A stretch of DNA of 64,000 nt, from positions 310,001-374,000 of the forward strand of contig NZ_VFVR01000001.1 of the NCBI RefSeq assembly GCF_006442205.1, in the 5' to 3' direction. The translations under genes were made by a program, and so were the position numbers. Under the pieces are notes generated by a model. That model was not told where the DNA came from. It did not search any database and was given only the letters and a program-made list of their open reading frames with translations. This document shows positions 56,709-64,000 of this stretch, piece by piece (the stretch's first letter is position 1; each line of letters starts with the position of its first letter). The DNA comes from Mesorhizobium sp. B2-3-12 (GTDB lineage Bacteria; Pseudomonadota; Alphaproteobacteria; Rhizobiales; Rhizobiaceae).

Positions 56709-57449
56709 ATGAACGGAATGACCAAGGCGGACGTCGACAAGCTCGACAAGGGCCTTGCCGCCCATGGCGGCCGGCCCTTGCGTCCGCGTGACGCGGCGAC
56801 CTTGATCCTGCTCGACCGCAAGGGCGACGACGTCCTGGTGCTGATGGGACGCCGCCACGCCGCGCACGCCTTTATGCCAGGGAAATTCGTCTTCCCGGGC
56901 GGCCGAACCGACCCAGCGGACAGTCGCATCTCGACAGCGACCGCACTTGACCCGCACGAAGAAGCCAAGCTGACGGCCGGCCCCGGCCGCACCGGCCATG
57001 CCCGCGCCCGCGCCATCGCTTTGTCGGCCGTCCGCGAGACCTACGAGGAAGCCGGCCTGCTGATCGGCCGCAAGGGTGCCTTCGCCACGACCAAGCGCGA
57101 CTGGCAGGGTTTCGTCGACCATGGCGTGGCGCCATCGCTGGAAGCGCTGCGCTTCATCGCGCGCGCCATCACGCCGCCGAACCGGGTACGCCGCTTCGAC
57201 ACCCGCTTCTTCAGCGCCTGGCGTGACGATGTCGCCATCGAATTGCCCGATGGCGGCCCGACCAATGAACTGGAGGAACTGGTCTGGCTGCCGCTCGCCA
57301 AGGCCAGGCAGGCTGACATACCCGACATCACCCGAATGATCCTGGACGAGCTGGAAAAGCGGCTCGCCGATGATCCGCTGCTGCGACCGGGCGGTCCCGT
57401 CCCCTTCTACCGGCTTGTCCGCAACCGCTTCACCCGCGAACTTCTCTAG
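56709..57449 (+). CDS. NUDIX hydrolase
   Basis: Protein of 246 residues that should hydrolyse a nucleoside diphosphate linked to another group. The Nudix box is visible around ALSAVRETYEEAGLLIG (REtyEEaG), and FVFPGGRTDPAD precedes it. The C-terminal part is longer than in minimal Nudix enzymes. It follows DUF983 by 72 bp on the same strand. The stop codon TAG is the first part of a dispersed repeat. Confidence 0.88.
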   Translation: MNGMTKADVDKLDKGLAAHGGRPLRPRDAATLILLDRKGDDVLVLMGRRHAAHAFMPGKFVFPGGRTDPADSRISTATALDPHEEAKLTAGPGRTGHARARAIALSAVRETYEEAGLLIGRKGAFATTKRDWQGFVDHGVAPSLEALRFIARAITPPNRVRRFDTRFFSAWRDDVAIELPDGGPTNELEELVWLPLAKARQADIPDITRMILDELEKRLADDPLLRPGGPVPFYRLVRNRFTRELL

Positions 57450-57515
57450 AGCAATTCCACGAAAAGTGTGATGCGGTTTCCCACAGGAATTGCGCAATCT
57501 CAAAAAGACAGAGTA
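57447..57515. repeat. Rhizobial dispersed intergenic repeat
   Basis: The sequence from TAGAGCAATTCC through GCGGTTTCCC to GGAATTGCGCAA matches the widespread Rhizobiales element whose ends are GCAATTCC and GGAATTGC. It fills most of the 77-bp gap between the Nudix and MFS genes. Confidence 0.7.
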
Positions 57516-57526
57516 TTCAGCATCTC

Positions 57527-58705
57527 ATGACGGTCGATACCCAACCACAGGGCGACGAACGCGTACACTGGCTGCCGATGGTAGCGGCGATCTCGTCGAT
57601 CAGCGTCGTCGGCATCGCCATTGGCCTCGGCATGCCCTTGCTCAGCGTTATCCTGGAAACACGCGGCCATTCGGCCTCGATGATCGGGCTCAACACGGCC
57701 GTTGCCGGCCTGGCCTCGATCGCCGGGGCGCCGCTCGCCACGCCGCTTGCCATGCGGTTTGGCGTCGCCTGGACGATGATCGCCATGATCGCCACCGGCG
57801 CGCTGGCTTTCGTCGGTTTCCATTTCGCGCCCGATTTCTGGATGTGGTTTCCGCTGCGCATCGTGCTGCACATCGCGCTGACGGTGCTGTTCATCCTGTC
57901 GGAGTTCTGGATCAGCACGTCGGCGCCGCCGCAGCGTCGCGGCCTTGTGCTTGGCATCTACGCCACCGTCCTGTCGCTCGGCTTTGCCGCGGGACCGTGG
58001 CTGTTCGCCCATCTTGGCAGTTCCGGCTTCAGGCCGTTCGGCGTCATCATCGCCCTGGTGACGCTCGCCGCCATACCGGTGCTGGCCGCCCGCAACGAAA
58101 GCCCCACCATCGTGGCTGAGAGCGAGACCAGCCACTTCCTGCGCTACATCTGGCTGGTGCCGACCGCGACTTTCGCCGTGCTTGTGTTCGGCGCGGTCGA
58201 GACCGGCGGCTTCGCGCTGTTCCCGGTCTATGGCAACCGCATCGGCTATTCCGAGGCCGACGCGGCGCTGCTGCTGACCATGATCGGCCTTGGCAACGTC
58301 CTGTTGCAGATCCCGATCGGCATGATCAGTGACCGCGTCTCCGACCGGCGTTATCTCTTGCTCGCCTGCGCCACGGTCGGGCTCGTCGGCACGATATTCA
58401 TGCCCTTCTTTGCCGCCAATTGGCACTTGATGGCCGCGCTCCTGTTTGTCTGGGGCGGTGTCGTTGCCGCCATGTACACGATCGGCCTCGCCCATCTCGG
58501 CTCGCAGCTCTCCGGCCACGAACTGGCGTCGGCCAACGCCGCTTTCGTGCTGTGCTACGGCGTCGGCATGGTACTCGGCCCGCAGGCGATCGGTATCGGC
58601 ATGGACAGTTTCGGCCCCTCCGGCTTTGGCTGGTCGCTCGGCCTGTTCTTCGCCGCCTACATCGCCCTGGTCTGCTTCAGGCTCGTTCGCAAGATCCTGC
58701 TGTAG
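57527..58705 (+). CDS. MFS transporter
   Basis: Membrane protein of 392 residues with about twelve helices. It has the MFS pattern GLNTAVAGLASIAGAPLATPLAMRFG in the first half and QIPIGMISDRVSDRRYLLL (the loop motif between helices 8 and 9) in the second. Charge and length are normal. Substrate unknown; it may belong to the group of drug or sugar efflux permeases. It stands after the dispersed repeat. Confidence 0.9.
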   Translation: MTVDTQPQGDERVHWLPMVAAISSISVVGIAIGLGMPLLSVILETRGHSASMIGLNTAVAGLASIAGAPLATPLAMRFGVAWTMIAMIATGALAFVGFHFAPDFWMWFPLRIVLHIALTVLFILSEFWISTSAPPQRRGLVLGIYATVLSLGFAAGPWLFAHLGSSGFRPFGVIIALVTLAAIPVLAARNESPTIVAESETSHFLRYIWLVPTATFAVLVFGAVETGGFALFPVYGNRIGYSEADAALLLTMIGLGNVLLQIPIGMISDRVSDRRYLLLACATVGLVGTIFMPFFAANWHLMAALLFVWGGVVAAMYTIGLAHLGSQLSGHELASANAAFVLCYGVGMVLGPQAIGIGMDSFGPSGFGWSLGLFFAAYIALVCFRLVRKILL

Positions 58706-58740
58706 AGCCACCCAGTCGTTATCGACGCTGCGCAGCGGCA

Positions 58741-58798
58741 GGCTGCTGACAGAACCGTGTCAGCAGCCACCGGTTAAAAGGGTGTCCTAAAACACCCT
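58741..58798. repeat. Two successive hairpins between MFS and PII-like genes
   Basis: The first pairs GGCTGCTGAC with GTCAGCAGCC (58741-58768, 10-bp stem). The second pairs AGGGTGT with ACACCCT (58779-58798, 7-bp stem). The second ends 17 bases before the next start codon. Neither has a T-run. Confidence 0.6.
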
Positions 58799-58815
58799 GA
58801 ACCGAGGACACTCCG

Positions 58816-59274
58816 ATGATCGACAGCGGCTTTGAAACCACTTCGCTGCGAATGATGCTCCTGCTGCTCGTCAGCTTCCAGGCTCCGGCCGCCGACGTCG
58901 ACCGCATCATGGACGCGGTTGTGGCGATCGCACCGCTTGCCATGGGCAAGTATGACCGCAATGCCTATCAGTCGGCGCACGGCATCGAGCGCTACAGGCC
59001 GCTTGAGGGGGCCGCGGCGGGCGCCGAAAGCGAATTGCGCCGCCGTCCTGGCACAGTCGAGGTTTCCTTCGAATTGCCCGACGACCAAGAGCTGGCGGCC
59101 CGCGTCGTCGAGGCTATTTTCCAGGCCCATTCCTATCAGGAGCCGGTGATCCGCATCCAGCCGATCCTTGCCAGCCGCTCCAAGGGGCTGGACGACCGGG
59201 CCAATCCGAATCGCTGGTGGAACACGACCGGAGACTGGAAGAAGGTCGCGGCACCGGAGCCGGAAACCGTCTGA
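58816..59274 (+). CDS. PII/CutA-like or NIF3-C-terminal-like small protein
   Basis: Protein of 152 residues that resembles the PII-like insert of NIF3/YqfO proteins: VSFELPDDQELAARVVEAIFQAHSYQEPVIRIQPIL and the AHSYQEP element are typical. It lacks the metal-binding domains of full NIF3 proteins, so it is a stand-alone PII-like fold. A GAGGA site precedes the start by seven bases. Function is unknown; a small-molecule or metal sensor is plausible from the fold. Confidence 0.7.
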   Translation: MIDSGFETTSLRMMLLLLVSFQAPAADVDRIMDAVVAIAPLAMGKYDRNAYQSAHGIERYRPLEGAAAGAESELRRRPGTVEVSFELPDDQELAARVVEAIFQAHSYQEPVIRIQPILASRSKGLDDRANPNRWWNTTGDWKKVAAPEPETV

Positions 59275-59321
59275 TTTATCCATTCCGGGCGGCTTGGGCG
59301 GGCCACATCGGGTCCGCCGGG

Positions 59322-59350
59322 CTTGACTTTCCAGGCACGTTCTTTATGTG
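59322..59350 (+). promoter_or_regulatory. Sigma-70-type promoter of rpmG
   Basis: CTTGAC at 59322-59327, a 17-base spacer and TATGTG at 59345-59350 form a good -35/-10 pair for alphaproteobacteria. It lies about 80 bp upstream of rpmG. Confidence 0.55.
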
Positions 59351-59429
59351 TCGCGCCAAGTTTCCCGCGTCCGGGTGTTTTTCCCGTGCTCCAGCGGCCA
59401 AAACCCCACGAACATAACGGACTGAGATC

Positions 59430-59597
59430 ATGGCCAAAGCCGCAAACATCAAGATCAAGCTTCTGTCGACCGCCGACACCGGTTTCTTCTACGTCACCAG
59501 CAAGAACAGCCGTACCAAGACCGACAAGCTGTCGTTCCGCAAGTACGACCCGGTCGCCAAGAAGCATGTCGAATTCAAGGAAACCAAGATCAAGTAG
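59430..59597 (+). CDS. rpmG: 50S ribosomal protein L33
   Basis: Ribosomal protein of 55 residues. It starts [20 protein letters not shown] and ends [10 protein letters not shown], the normal L33 sequence of Rhizobiales. The zinc-binding cysteines are absent, so this is the zinc-independent form. It is transcribed alone, with a promoter upstream and a strong terminator downstream. Confidence 0.95.
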   Translation: MAKAANIKIKLLSTADTGFFYVTSKNSRTKTDKLSFRKYDPVAKKHVEFKETKIK

Positions 59598-59626
59598 TCT
59601 GGGTTTTTTCCCTTTTGGAATGCCGA

Positions 59627-59652
59627 AACGCCGCCCATCGGGCGGCGTTTTT
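59627..59652 (+). terminator. Rho-independent terminator of rpmG
   Basis: AACGCCGCCC and GGGCGGCGTT form a perfect 10-bp stem with a three-base loop, followed by a run of T. Confidence 0.9.
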
Positions 59653-59746
59653 CGCTTACAGCTCTCCACGGTGGCGGCTGCCGATCGTCGCAGTTACCGA
59701 TTTTTTGTGATGTCGCAATTCCCGACTTTTGTGGTGTTGTCATCCT

Positions 59747-60172
59747 ATGAGCCGTTTTACTCGCCTTGATCTCAGCGAAGATCTCTCTTGGGTGCCTGCT
59801 GACTTCAGGAGGGATGCGCAGGGCAATGTGCCGTTGGATACGCAAACCTACATTGAAAGCTATCTTGCCGATCCTTCGGAATGGCATTGGTCCACGCATG
59901 ACGAGCCGCGCGAGATCAAGCTCAAACGTGTGATGGCCATTCTAGCGAAAGCCCGCCTACCAGAGCATGCTAAGGCCGTGGCTCAACTAGGCGTCGGTCC
60001 CTTTGAAGATATGATGAGCGACTGGTTGCTTGATCGCCTCGAGGCCTACTTGCCTTTTGATGTTGCGCTCTACACCGCCCTTAGCGGACTTTACGTTTTC
60101 AATGAACCGCCGGCCGTGCAAGACCGACTGGCTCGGATGATGGCGGCAAGCGAAAGGGCACGGAAAAAATAA
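59747..60172 (+). CDS. Hypothetical protein, possibly DUF6869-like
   Basis: Protein of 141 residues that I do not recognise firmly. It is acidic and helical, with HAKAVAQLGVGPFEDMMSDWLLDRLEA in the middle, resembling the GPLEDLL core of DUF6869 proteins. There is no signal or membrane helix. G+C is lower than in flanking genes. It lies after the rpmG terminator with no evident partner. DUF6869 proteins often appear near toxin or contact-dependent loci, but nothing of that kind is visible here. ATG 59747 is preferred to the earlier in-frame ATG at 59729. Confidence 0.65.
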   Translation: MSRFTRLDLSEDLSWVPADFRRDAQGNVPLDTQTYIESYLADPSEWHWSTHDEPREIKLKRVMAILAKARLPEHAKAVAQLGVGPFEDMMSDWLLDRLEAYLPFDVALYTALSGLYVFNEPPAVQDRLARMMAASERARKK

Positions 60173-60274
60173 GCCGCAAAGAGCCAAAGGTTCATAACAA
60201 CACTCAGCAACGAGTAGCGAAGCAGCGACTCAGGCCACGGTCCACCTGCTTATCCGGTGCTTGGCCGTGAACAG

Positions 60275-61342
60275 CTATCCGATGCGGTCGCCGCTCTTCT
60301 CGTGGAACAAATGCAGCGATGCCGGATCGGCCGCCAGCCGCACCATGTCGCCGGGCTTCACGCCGGCACGGCCCATGGCAAAGACGCAGAGCTGCTGGCC
60401 GGCCAGCTTGACATAGAACTGGGTCGACAGGCCGAGCGGCTCCACTACCCCGACCTCGCCTTGCAGCGCACCGTCGTCCGCCAGCCTGATATGCTCCGGG
60501 CGCAGGCCGACGGTGATGACCTCACCATCCCTGAGCGGCAGGCCGTCCGGCAGCCGAAGCTTCTGGCCATCGGACAGCACGGCGTCCACCTTGCCGCCCT
60601 TCGCCACCCTTGCCGGCAGGAAATTCATGCCCGGCGAGCCAATGAAGCCGGCGACGAACATGTTGGCCGGCCGGTCGTAGAGATCGAGCGGGGCGCCGAC
60701 CTGCTGGATAAGCCCGTCATGCATGACGACGATGCGGTCGGCCATGGTCATCGCCTCGATCTGGTCGTGGGTGACGTAGACCGAAGTGGTCTTCAACTGC
60801 TGGTGCAGCGCCTTGATCTCGGCGCGCATATGGACGCGCAGCTTGGCATCGAGGTTGGACAGCGGCTCGTCGAAGAGAAAAACCTTGGGATCGCGTACGA
60901 TGGCACGACCCATGGCGACGCGCTGGCGCTGCCCGCCGGACAATTGCCTGGGCAGGCGTTGCAGGAACGTATCGAGCCCCAGCCGCTTGGCCGCGCCATC
61001 GACACGCGCATCGATCGCCGGCTTCTCGGCTTTTCGCAGCATCAGGCTGAAGCCCATGTTCTTCGACACGTCCATATGCGGATAGAGCGCATAGGACTGG
61101 AACACCATGGCGATGTCGCGGTCCTTGGGCGCCACGTCGTTGACCAGCCGCTCGCCGATGCGGATCTCGCCGCCGGAGGCTTCCTCCAGGCCGGCGATCA
61201 TGCGCAAAAGCGTGGACTTGCCGCAGCCGGACGGGCCGACCAGGACGACGAACTCGCCGTCGGCGATCTCGAGATCGACCGCGTGCAGGACGCGGACGGC
61301 GCCGTAATCCTTGCGGACCTTTTCGAGCGTGACAGAGGCCAT
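60275..61342 (-). CDS. Sugar ABC transporter ATP-binding protein (UgpC/MsmK type)
   Basis: ATPase of 355 residues powering sugar uptake. Walker A is GPSGCGKST, signature LSGGQRQRVAMGRA, Walker B VFLFDEPLSNLDAKLR. The C-terminal third is the TOBE/MalK regulatory domain (VGLRPEHIRLADDG). It is the last gene of the sugar transporter operon, four bases after the second permease. Such ATPases often serve several transporters. Confidence 0.93.
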   Translation of the reverse strand: MASVTLEKVRKDYGAVRVLHAVDLEIADGEFVVLVGPSGCGKSTLLRMIAGLEEASGGEIRIGERLVNDVAPKDRDIAMVFQSYALYPHMDVSKNMGFSLMLRKAEKPAIDARVDGAAKRLGLDTFLQRLPRQLSGGQRQRVAMGRAIVRDPKVFLFDEPLSNLDAKLRVHMRAEIKALHQQLKTTSVYVTHDQIEAMTMADRIVVMHDGLIQQVGAPLDLYDRPANMFVAGFIGSPGMNFLPARVAKGGKVDAVLSDGQKLRLPDGLPLRDGEVITVGLRPEHIRLADDGALQGEVGVVEPLGLSTQFYVKLAGQQLCVFAMGRAGVKPGDMVRLAADPASLHLFHEKSGDRIG

Positions 61343-61346
61343 CGAT

Positions 61347-62195
61347 CTATCCTTTGACAGCGCCGGCGGTCAGGCCGGTGACGAGATAGCGTTGCAGGAA
61401 GGCGAAGAAGATGCAGACCGGAATCAGCGCCAGGATCGACGCGGCCATCATCTGCCCCCAGTCGACGGCGAACTTGCCGATGAAGGTCAGCAGGCCGACG
61501 GCGAAGGTCTTCTTGTCGTCGCTGGAAATCAGCATCAGCGCGAACAGAAGCTCGCTCCAGGCGGCGGTGAAGACGAAACCGAGCGTCGCGCCCATCCCGG
61601 GCAGCGTCAGCGGCACGATCACCTTGCGCATTGCCTGGGCGCGGGTGCAGCCGTCGATCATCGCCGCCTCTTCCAGATCCTTCGGTATGCCGTCGAAGAA
61701 GGACTGCATCAGGAAGGTGGCGAAGGCGGTGTTGAAGGCGGTGTAGATGATGATCAGCCCGGTCAGGCTGTTAATCAGGCCGATCTCGCCCATCACGCGG
61801 TAGATCGGCGGAATGACCATCACCAGGGGAAAGGTCTGGGTCAAAAGCAGCATCAGCGCCAGCGCCGCCTTGCCGCGAAAGGTGAAGCGCGACATGGCGT
61901 AGCCGGCGAGCGTCGCGATGACCGTCACCAGGGCCGCCGTCGACACCGAGACGATGACGCTGTTGAGGAAATAACGCGGAAAATCGGTCGCCTCGAGCAC
62001 CGTGGTGAAGTTCCGCAGCGTCATCTGCGACGGCCAGAAGGTGATGCCCTCGGAATAGAGCAGCCGCTCCGGGGTGACCGAGATCTTCAGCGTCCAATAG
62101 ATCGGGAACAGCGCGAAGACCACGTAGGCCGCGATCGCCGCGTAGAGACCGACGCCGCCGAAAAACCGTTGCGAGGCTGAACGTCCAGCAATCAT
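61347..62195 (-). CDS. Carbohydrate ABC transporter permease (MalG type)
   Basis: Inner membrane permease of 282 residues with six helices. The EAA loop is EEAAMIDGCTRAQAMRKVIVPLTLPG, which docks to the ATPase. Its start codon overlaps the stop of the first permease by one base, so the two are translationally coupled. MalG-type features and the ATPase type place it in the sugar uptake CUT1 family. Confidence 0.93.
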   Translation of the reverse strand: MIAGRSASQRFFGGVGLYAAIAAYVVFALFPIYWTLKISVTPERLLYSEGITFWPSQMTLRNFTTVLEATDFPRYFLNSVIVSVSTAALVTVIATLAGYAMSRFTFRGKAALALMLLLTQTFPLVMVIPPIYRVMGEIGLINSLTGLIIIYTAFNTAFATFLMQSFFDGIPKDLEEAAMIDGCTRAQAMRKVIVPLTLPGMGATLGFVFTAAWSELLFALMLISSDDKKTFAVGLLTFIGKFAVDWGQMMAASILALIPVCIFFAFLQRYLVTGLTAGAVKG

Positions 62196-63118
62196 CAGAC
62201 ATGCCTCACAAGGGTGCGACGAATGCCGATGAGAACGATCGCGTAGGCGATGAGCAGGACCAGCAGCAGCACGGCGACCGCCGAGGCATAGCCCTTGTCC
62301 AGCGACTTGAAGGCGCTGACATAGATGTAGACCGGCACGGTGTTGGTCGAGCCGGCAGGCCCGCCCTCTGTCATGACGAAGATCAGGTCTGCGAAGGTGG
62401 CGATCCAGATCGTGCGCAGCATGACGGTGATGGCGATGGTCGGCGCCAGGAACGGCAGCGTGACCTTGGTGAAGCGTTGCCACGGCGAAGCGCCGTCGAT
62501 GGCTGCCGCCTCATGCAGTTCGGAAGGAATCGACTTCAGCGCCGCCAGCAGCGTGATGGCGAAGAACGGAATGCCGAACCAGACATTGGCGAGGATCGGC
62601 CCCCACATGGCGGTGGCCGGATCGGAAAGCACATTGGTCGGCTCGGCCTTCAGGCCGAGCGCGAACAGCCAGTGCGGCAGCGGACCGATGATCGGATTGA
62701 ACAGCCAGGCCCATGTCAGCCCCGACAGGAAGGACGGCACCGCCCAGGGCAGGAAGACGAGCGCCTGCACCGCCTTGCGGCCTGGGAAAGGCTTGTCGAG
62801 CAACAGCGCCAGGCCAAGGCCGAGGAAGAACTGGAAGAACAGGCTGGCAACCGTCCACCACAGCGTGTTGACCAGCGCCTGGCCCAGCACCTGATCCGAC
62901 AGCATCGCCTGATATTGACCAAGCCCGACATATTCGGATTTGAAAGCGGAAAACTTGCGGAAGGAATAGCTGATGCCGATGACCAGCGGCACCAGCAGCA
63001 CCACGACCAGCAGGATGATCGCCGGGCTAAGGTAAAGCCAGGGCTCGATGGCGGCATGCGTGAGCCACTTACGTCGCGGCTTGCCGACAGATCGTATTTC
63101 GGACACGGCGTAGGTCAT
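62195..63118 (-). CDS. Sugar ABC transporter permease (MalF type)
   Basis: Permease of 307 residues with six helices (PWLYLSPAIILLVVVLLVPLVIG first) and an EAA loop HEAAAIDGASPWQRFTKVTLPFLAP. ATG 63118 is chosen because the frame before it runs through a palindromic intergenic repeat. It pairs with the MalG-type permease downstream as the channel of a CUT1 sugar importer. Confidence 0.92.
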   Translation of the reverse strand: MTYAVSEIRSVGKPRRKWLTHAAIEPWLYLSPAIILLVVVLLVPLVIGISYSFRKFSAFKSEYVGLGQYQAMLSDQVLGQALVNTLWWTVASLFFQFFLGLGLALLLDKPFPGRKAVQALVFLPWAVPSFLSGLTWAWLFNPIIGPLPHWLFALGLKAEPTNVLSDPATAMWGPILANVWFGIPFFAITLLAALKSIPSELHEAAAIDGASPWQRFTKVTLPFLAPTIAITVMLRTIWIATFADLIFVMTEGGPAGSTNTVPVYIYVSAFKSLDKGYASAVAVLLLVLLIAYAIVLIGIRRTLVRHV

Positions 63119-63154
63119 TGGCTGTGAAACGGCTCCCTGGAGCGGCGTTGGGGG

Positions 63155-63343
63155 GGGCAGCGTCCTTCTCCCAGTCACTACACGGGGAGAAGATGCCGGT
63201 TCACCCTCCGTAGCTGCAGCGCAGCTGCTGCGGAGGACGGGCAGGCAGATGAGGGGCAGCGCCAGCTTCTGAGAACTCAGCGCTGCCCTCATCCGTCACT
63301 TCGTGACACCTTCTCCCCGTGAACGGGGAGAAGGGAAAAGCCT
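63155..63343. repeat. RIME-like palindromic intergenic element
   Basis: A block of inverted repeats fills the gap between the binding-protein and permease genes. The largest are GATGAGGGGCAGCGC paired with GCGCTGCCCTCATC (about 63253-63294, one bulge) and CTTCTCCCCGT-ga-ACGGGGAGAAG (about 63310-63333). A related half-copy, CCTTCTCCC ... CGGGGAGAAG, lies at about 63163-63191. This mosaic resembles the Rhizobium intergenic mosaic elements common in these genomes. Confidence 0.7.
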
Positions 63344-63347
63344 GCGC

Positions 63348-64000
63348 TTACTTCTTGTTCTTCGCCAGCCAGTCCTGCTGTTCCTTGGTCAGGAAGGCAG
63401 CCCACTGGTCGGCAACGTCCTTGGCCGTCTTCTGGCCGAGCAGCACTTCCTGAAAATTCTTGATGGCGACCTGGTCGACGAAATTGCCGAGATTTTCCAG
63501 ATGCGTCGGCGGCGTCACCATTTCATACTTGCTGCTGTCGCTAAGCTCGGTGAACCAGCCCTTGAACTGCTCGGTCTTGAAATGGGGATCCTGGTCGGCG
63601 CCGTTGTGGATCGGCACGACGCCGACTTCCTTGGCCCATTCCAGATTGTCCTTCGGCGACAGCAGCGTCGCCATCAGCTTCCAGGCGTCATCCTTGTGCT
63701 GCGAATTGGCAAACATCGCCCAACCGGCATAGCCCAGCGTCGGATAGGATTTGCCGCTTGGCCCGACCGGCAATGGCGCCACGGCGAAATCGTCGGCGCT
63801 CATCTTGTCGGCGATGCCGAGCAGCGCGTCGGGATCCTGGTTGAGCATGGCGCAGGTGCCGGAATAGAAACCGGTGACGGTCTCGTTGAAGCCCCAGCTC
63901 ACCGCATCCTTCGGCGCCAGACCGTCCTTGTACATGTCGGCCAGCATCTGCAGGCCCTTGACCGAGCCCTCTTCATTGATGGTCGAGGTGCCGTCCTCGT
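63348..64000 (-). CDS. Sugar ABC transporter substrate-binding protein (C-terminal part, partial)
   Basis: The frame is open to the window edge, so only the last 216 or so residues are visible and the start is missing. The segment has CUT1 binding-protein features: GFNETVTGFYSGTCAMLNQDPDALLGIADK, FAVAPLPVGPSGKSYPTLGYAGWAMFANSQHKDDAWKL and a Lys-rich end (QQDWLAKNKK). It would capture the sugar in the periplasm and deliver it to the permeases encoded downstream. The sugar cannot be told from this part. Confidence 0.9.
   Translation of the reverse strand, partial: EDGTSTINEEGSVKGLQMLADMYKDGLAPKDAVSWGFNETVTGFYSGTCAMLNQDPDALLGIADKMSADDFAVAPLPVGPSGKSYPTLGYAGWAMFANSQHKDDAWKLMATLLSPKDNLEWAKEVGVVPIHNGADQDPHFKTEQFKGWFTELSDSSKYEMVTPPTHLENLGNFVDQVAIKNFQEVLLGQKTAKDVADQWAAFLTKEQQDWLAKNKK

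Overview
The window is about 64 kb of high-G+C chromosome from an alphaproteobacterium of the order Hyphomicrobiales (Rhizobiales), most likely Mesorhizobium or a close relative. The grounds are a giant Growth Pole Ring-type protein, a class II DAHP synthase, a malic enzyme fused to a phosphotransacetylase-like domain, a DUF2865 protein, rhizobial dispersed intergenic repeats, and the topA-rnr-DUF983-NUDIX cluster. Species assignment is inference. No rRNA, intact tRNA, IS element, prophage or CRISPR array was seen.

Layout. 1-2.1 kb: the end of an MFS transporter, a ferredoxin-NADP reductase with a [2Fe-2S] ferredoxin, and a stand-alone Hpt protein. 2.4-8.8 kb: a 2133-residue GPR-like polar growth scaffold with a strong terminator. 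8.8-13.6 kb: an exonuclease-like protein and a Mla/MCE lipid transport operon (permease, ATPase, MCE protein, lipoprotein). 13.7-25.1 kb: DgcA-type epimerase, MFS transporter, LpxH-like phosphoesterase, an SDR with an altered active site, NADP-type malic enzyme, an Omp25/31-like barrel, DUF2865 protein, GltX and a GNAT-like protein. 25.3-34.4 kb: an ABC exporter, GNAT, a NAD-kinase-like/SPFH/NadE cluster, a Tag glycosylase, DUF1003-DedA, DgkA and GFA. 34.8-47.7 kb: a GGDEF protein, DAHP synthase, Mfd, SdhE, RecG, DUF502, GlmS and GlmU.

47.7-49.6 kb is the one clearly accessory stretch: a lower-G+C gene resembling the AIPR (abortive infection phage resistance) family. It lies next to a degenerate 3' half of a tRNA-Lys(CUU), a terminator-like hairpin and a palindrome in its own promoter region. 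49.6-59.7 kb returns to core genes: CcdA, a small secreted protein, TopA, RNase R, DUF983, NUDIX, MFS, a PII/NIF3-like protein and ribosomal protein L33. 59.7-60.2 kb is a second small orphan gene. 60.3-64 kb is a sugar ABC transporter operon (binding protein cut by the window edge, two permeases, ATPase) with a palindromic repeat between binding protein and permease.

Functionally the window joins envelope growth (GPR, GlmS/GlmU, Mla-type lipid transport, DgkA, LpxH-like), genome maintenance (Mfd, RecG, TopA, Tag), NAD and central carbon metabolism (NadE, NAD-kinase-like, malic enzyme, SdhE) and solute transport. The best leads for something new are the AIPR-like islet, the modular repeats of the GPR-like protein, the NadE/SPFH/NAD-kinase-like cluster, and several uncharacterised palindromes and short tandem repeats in promoter regions.
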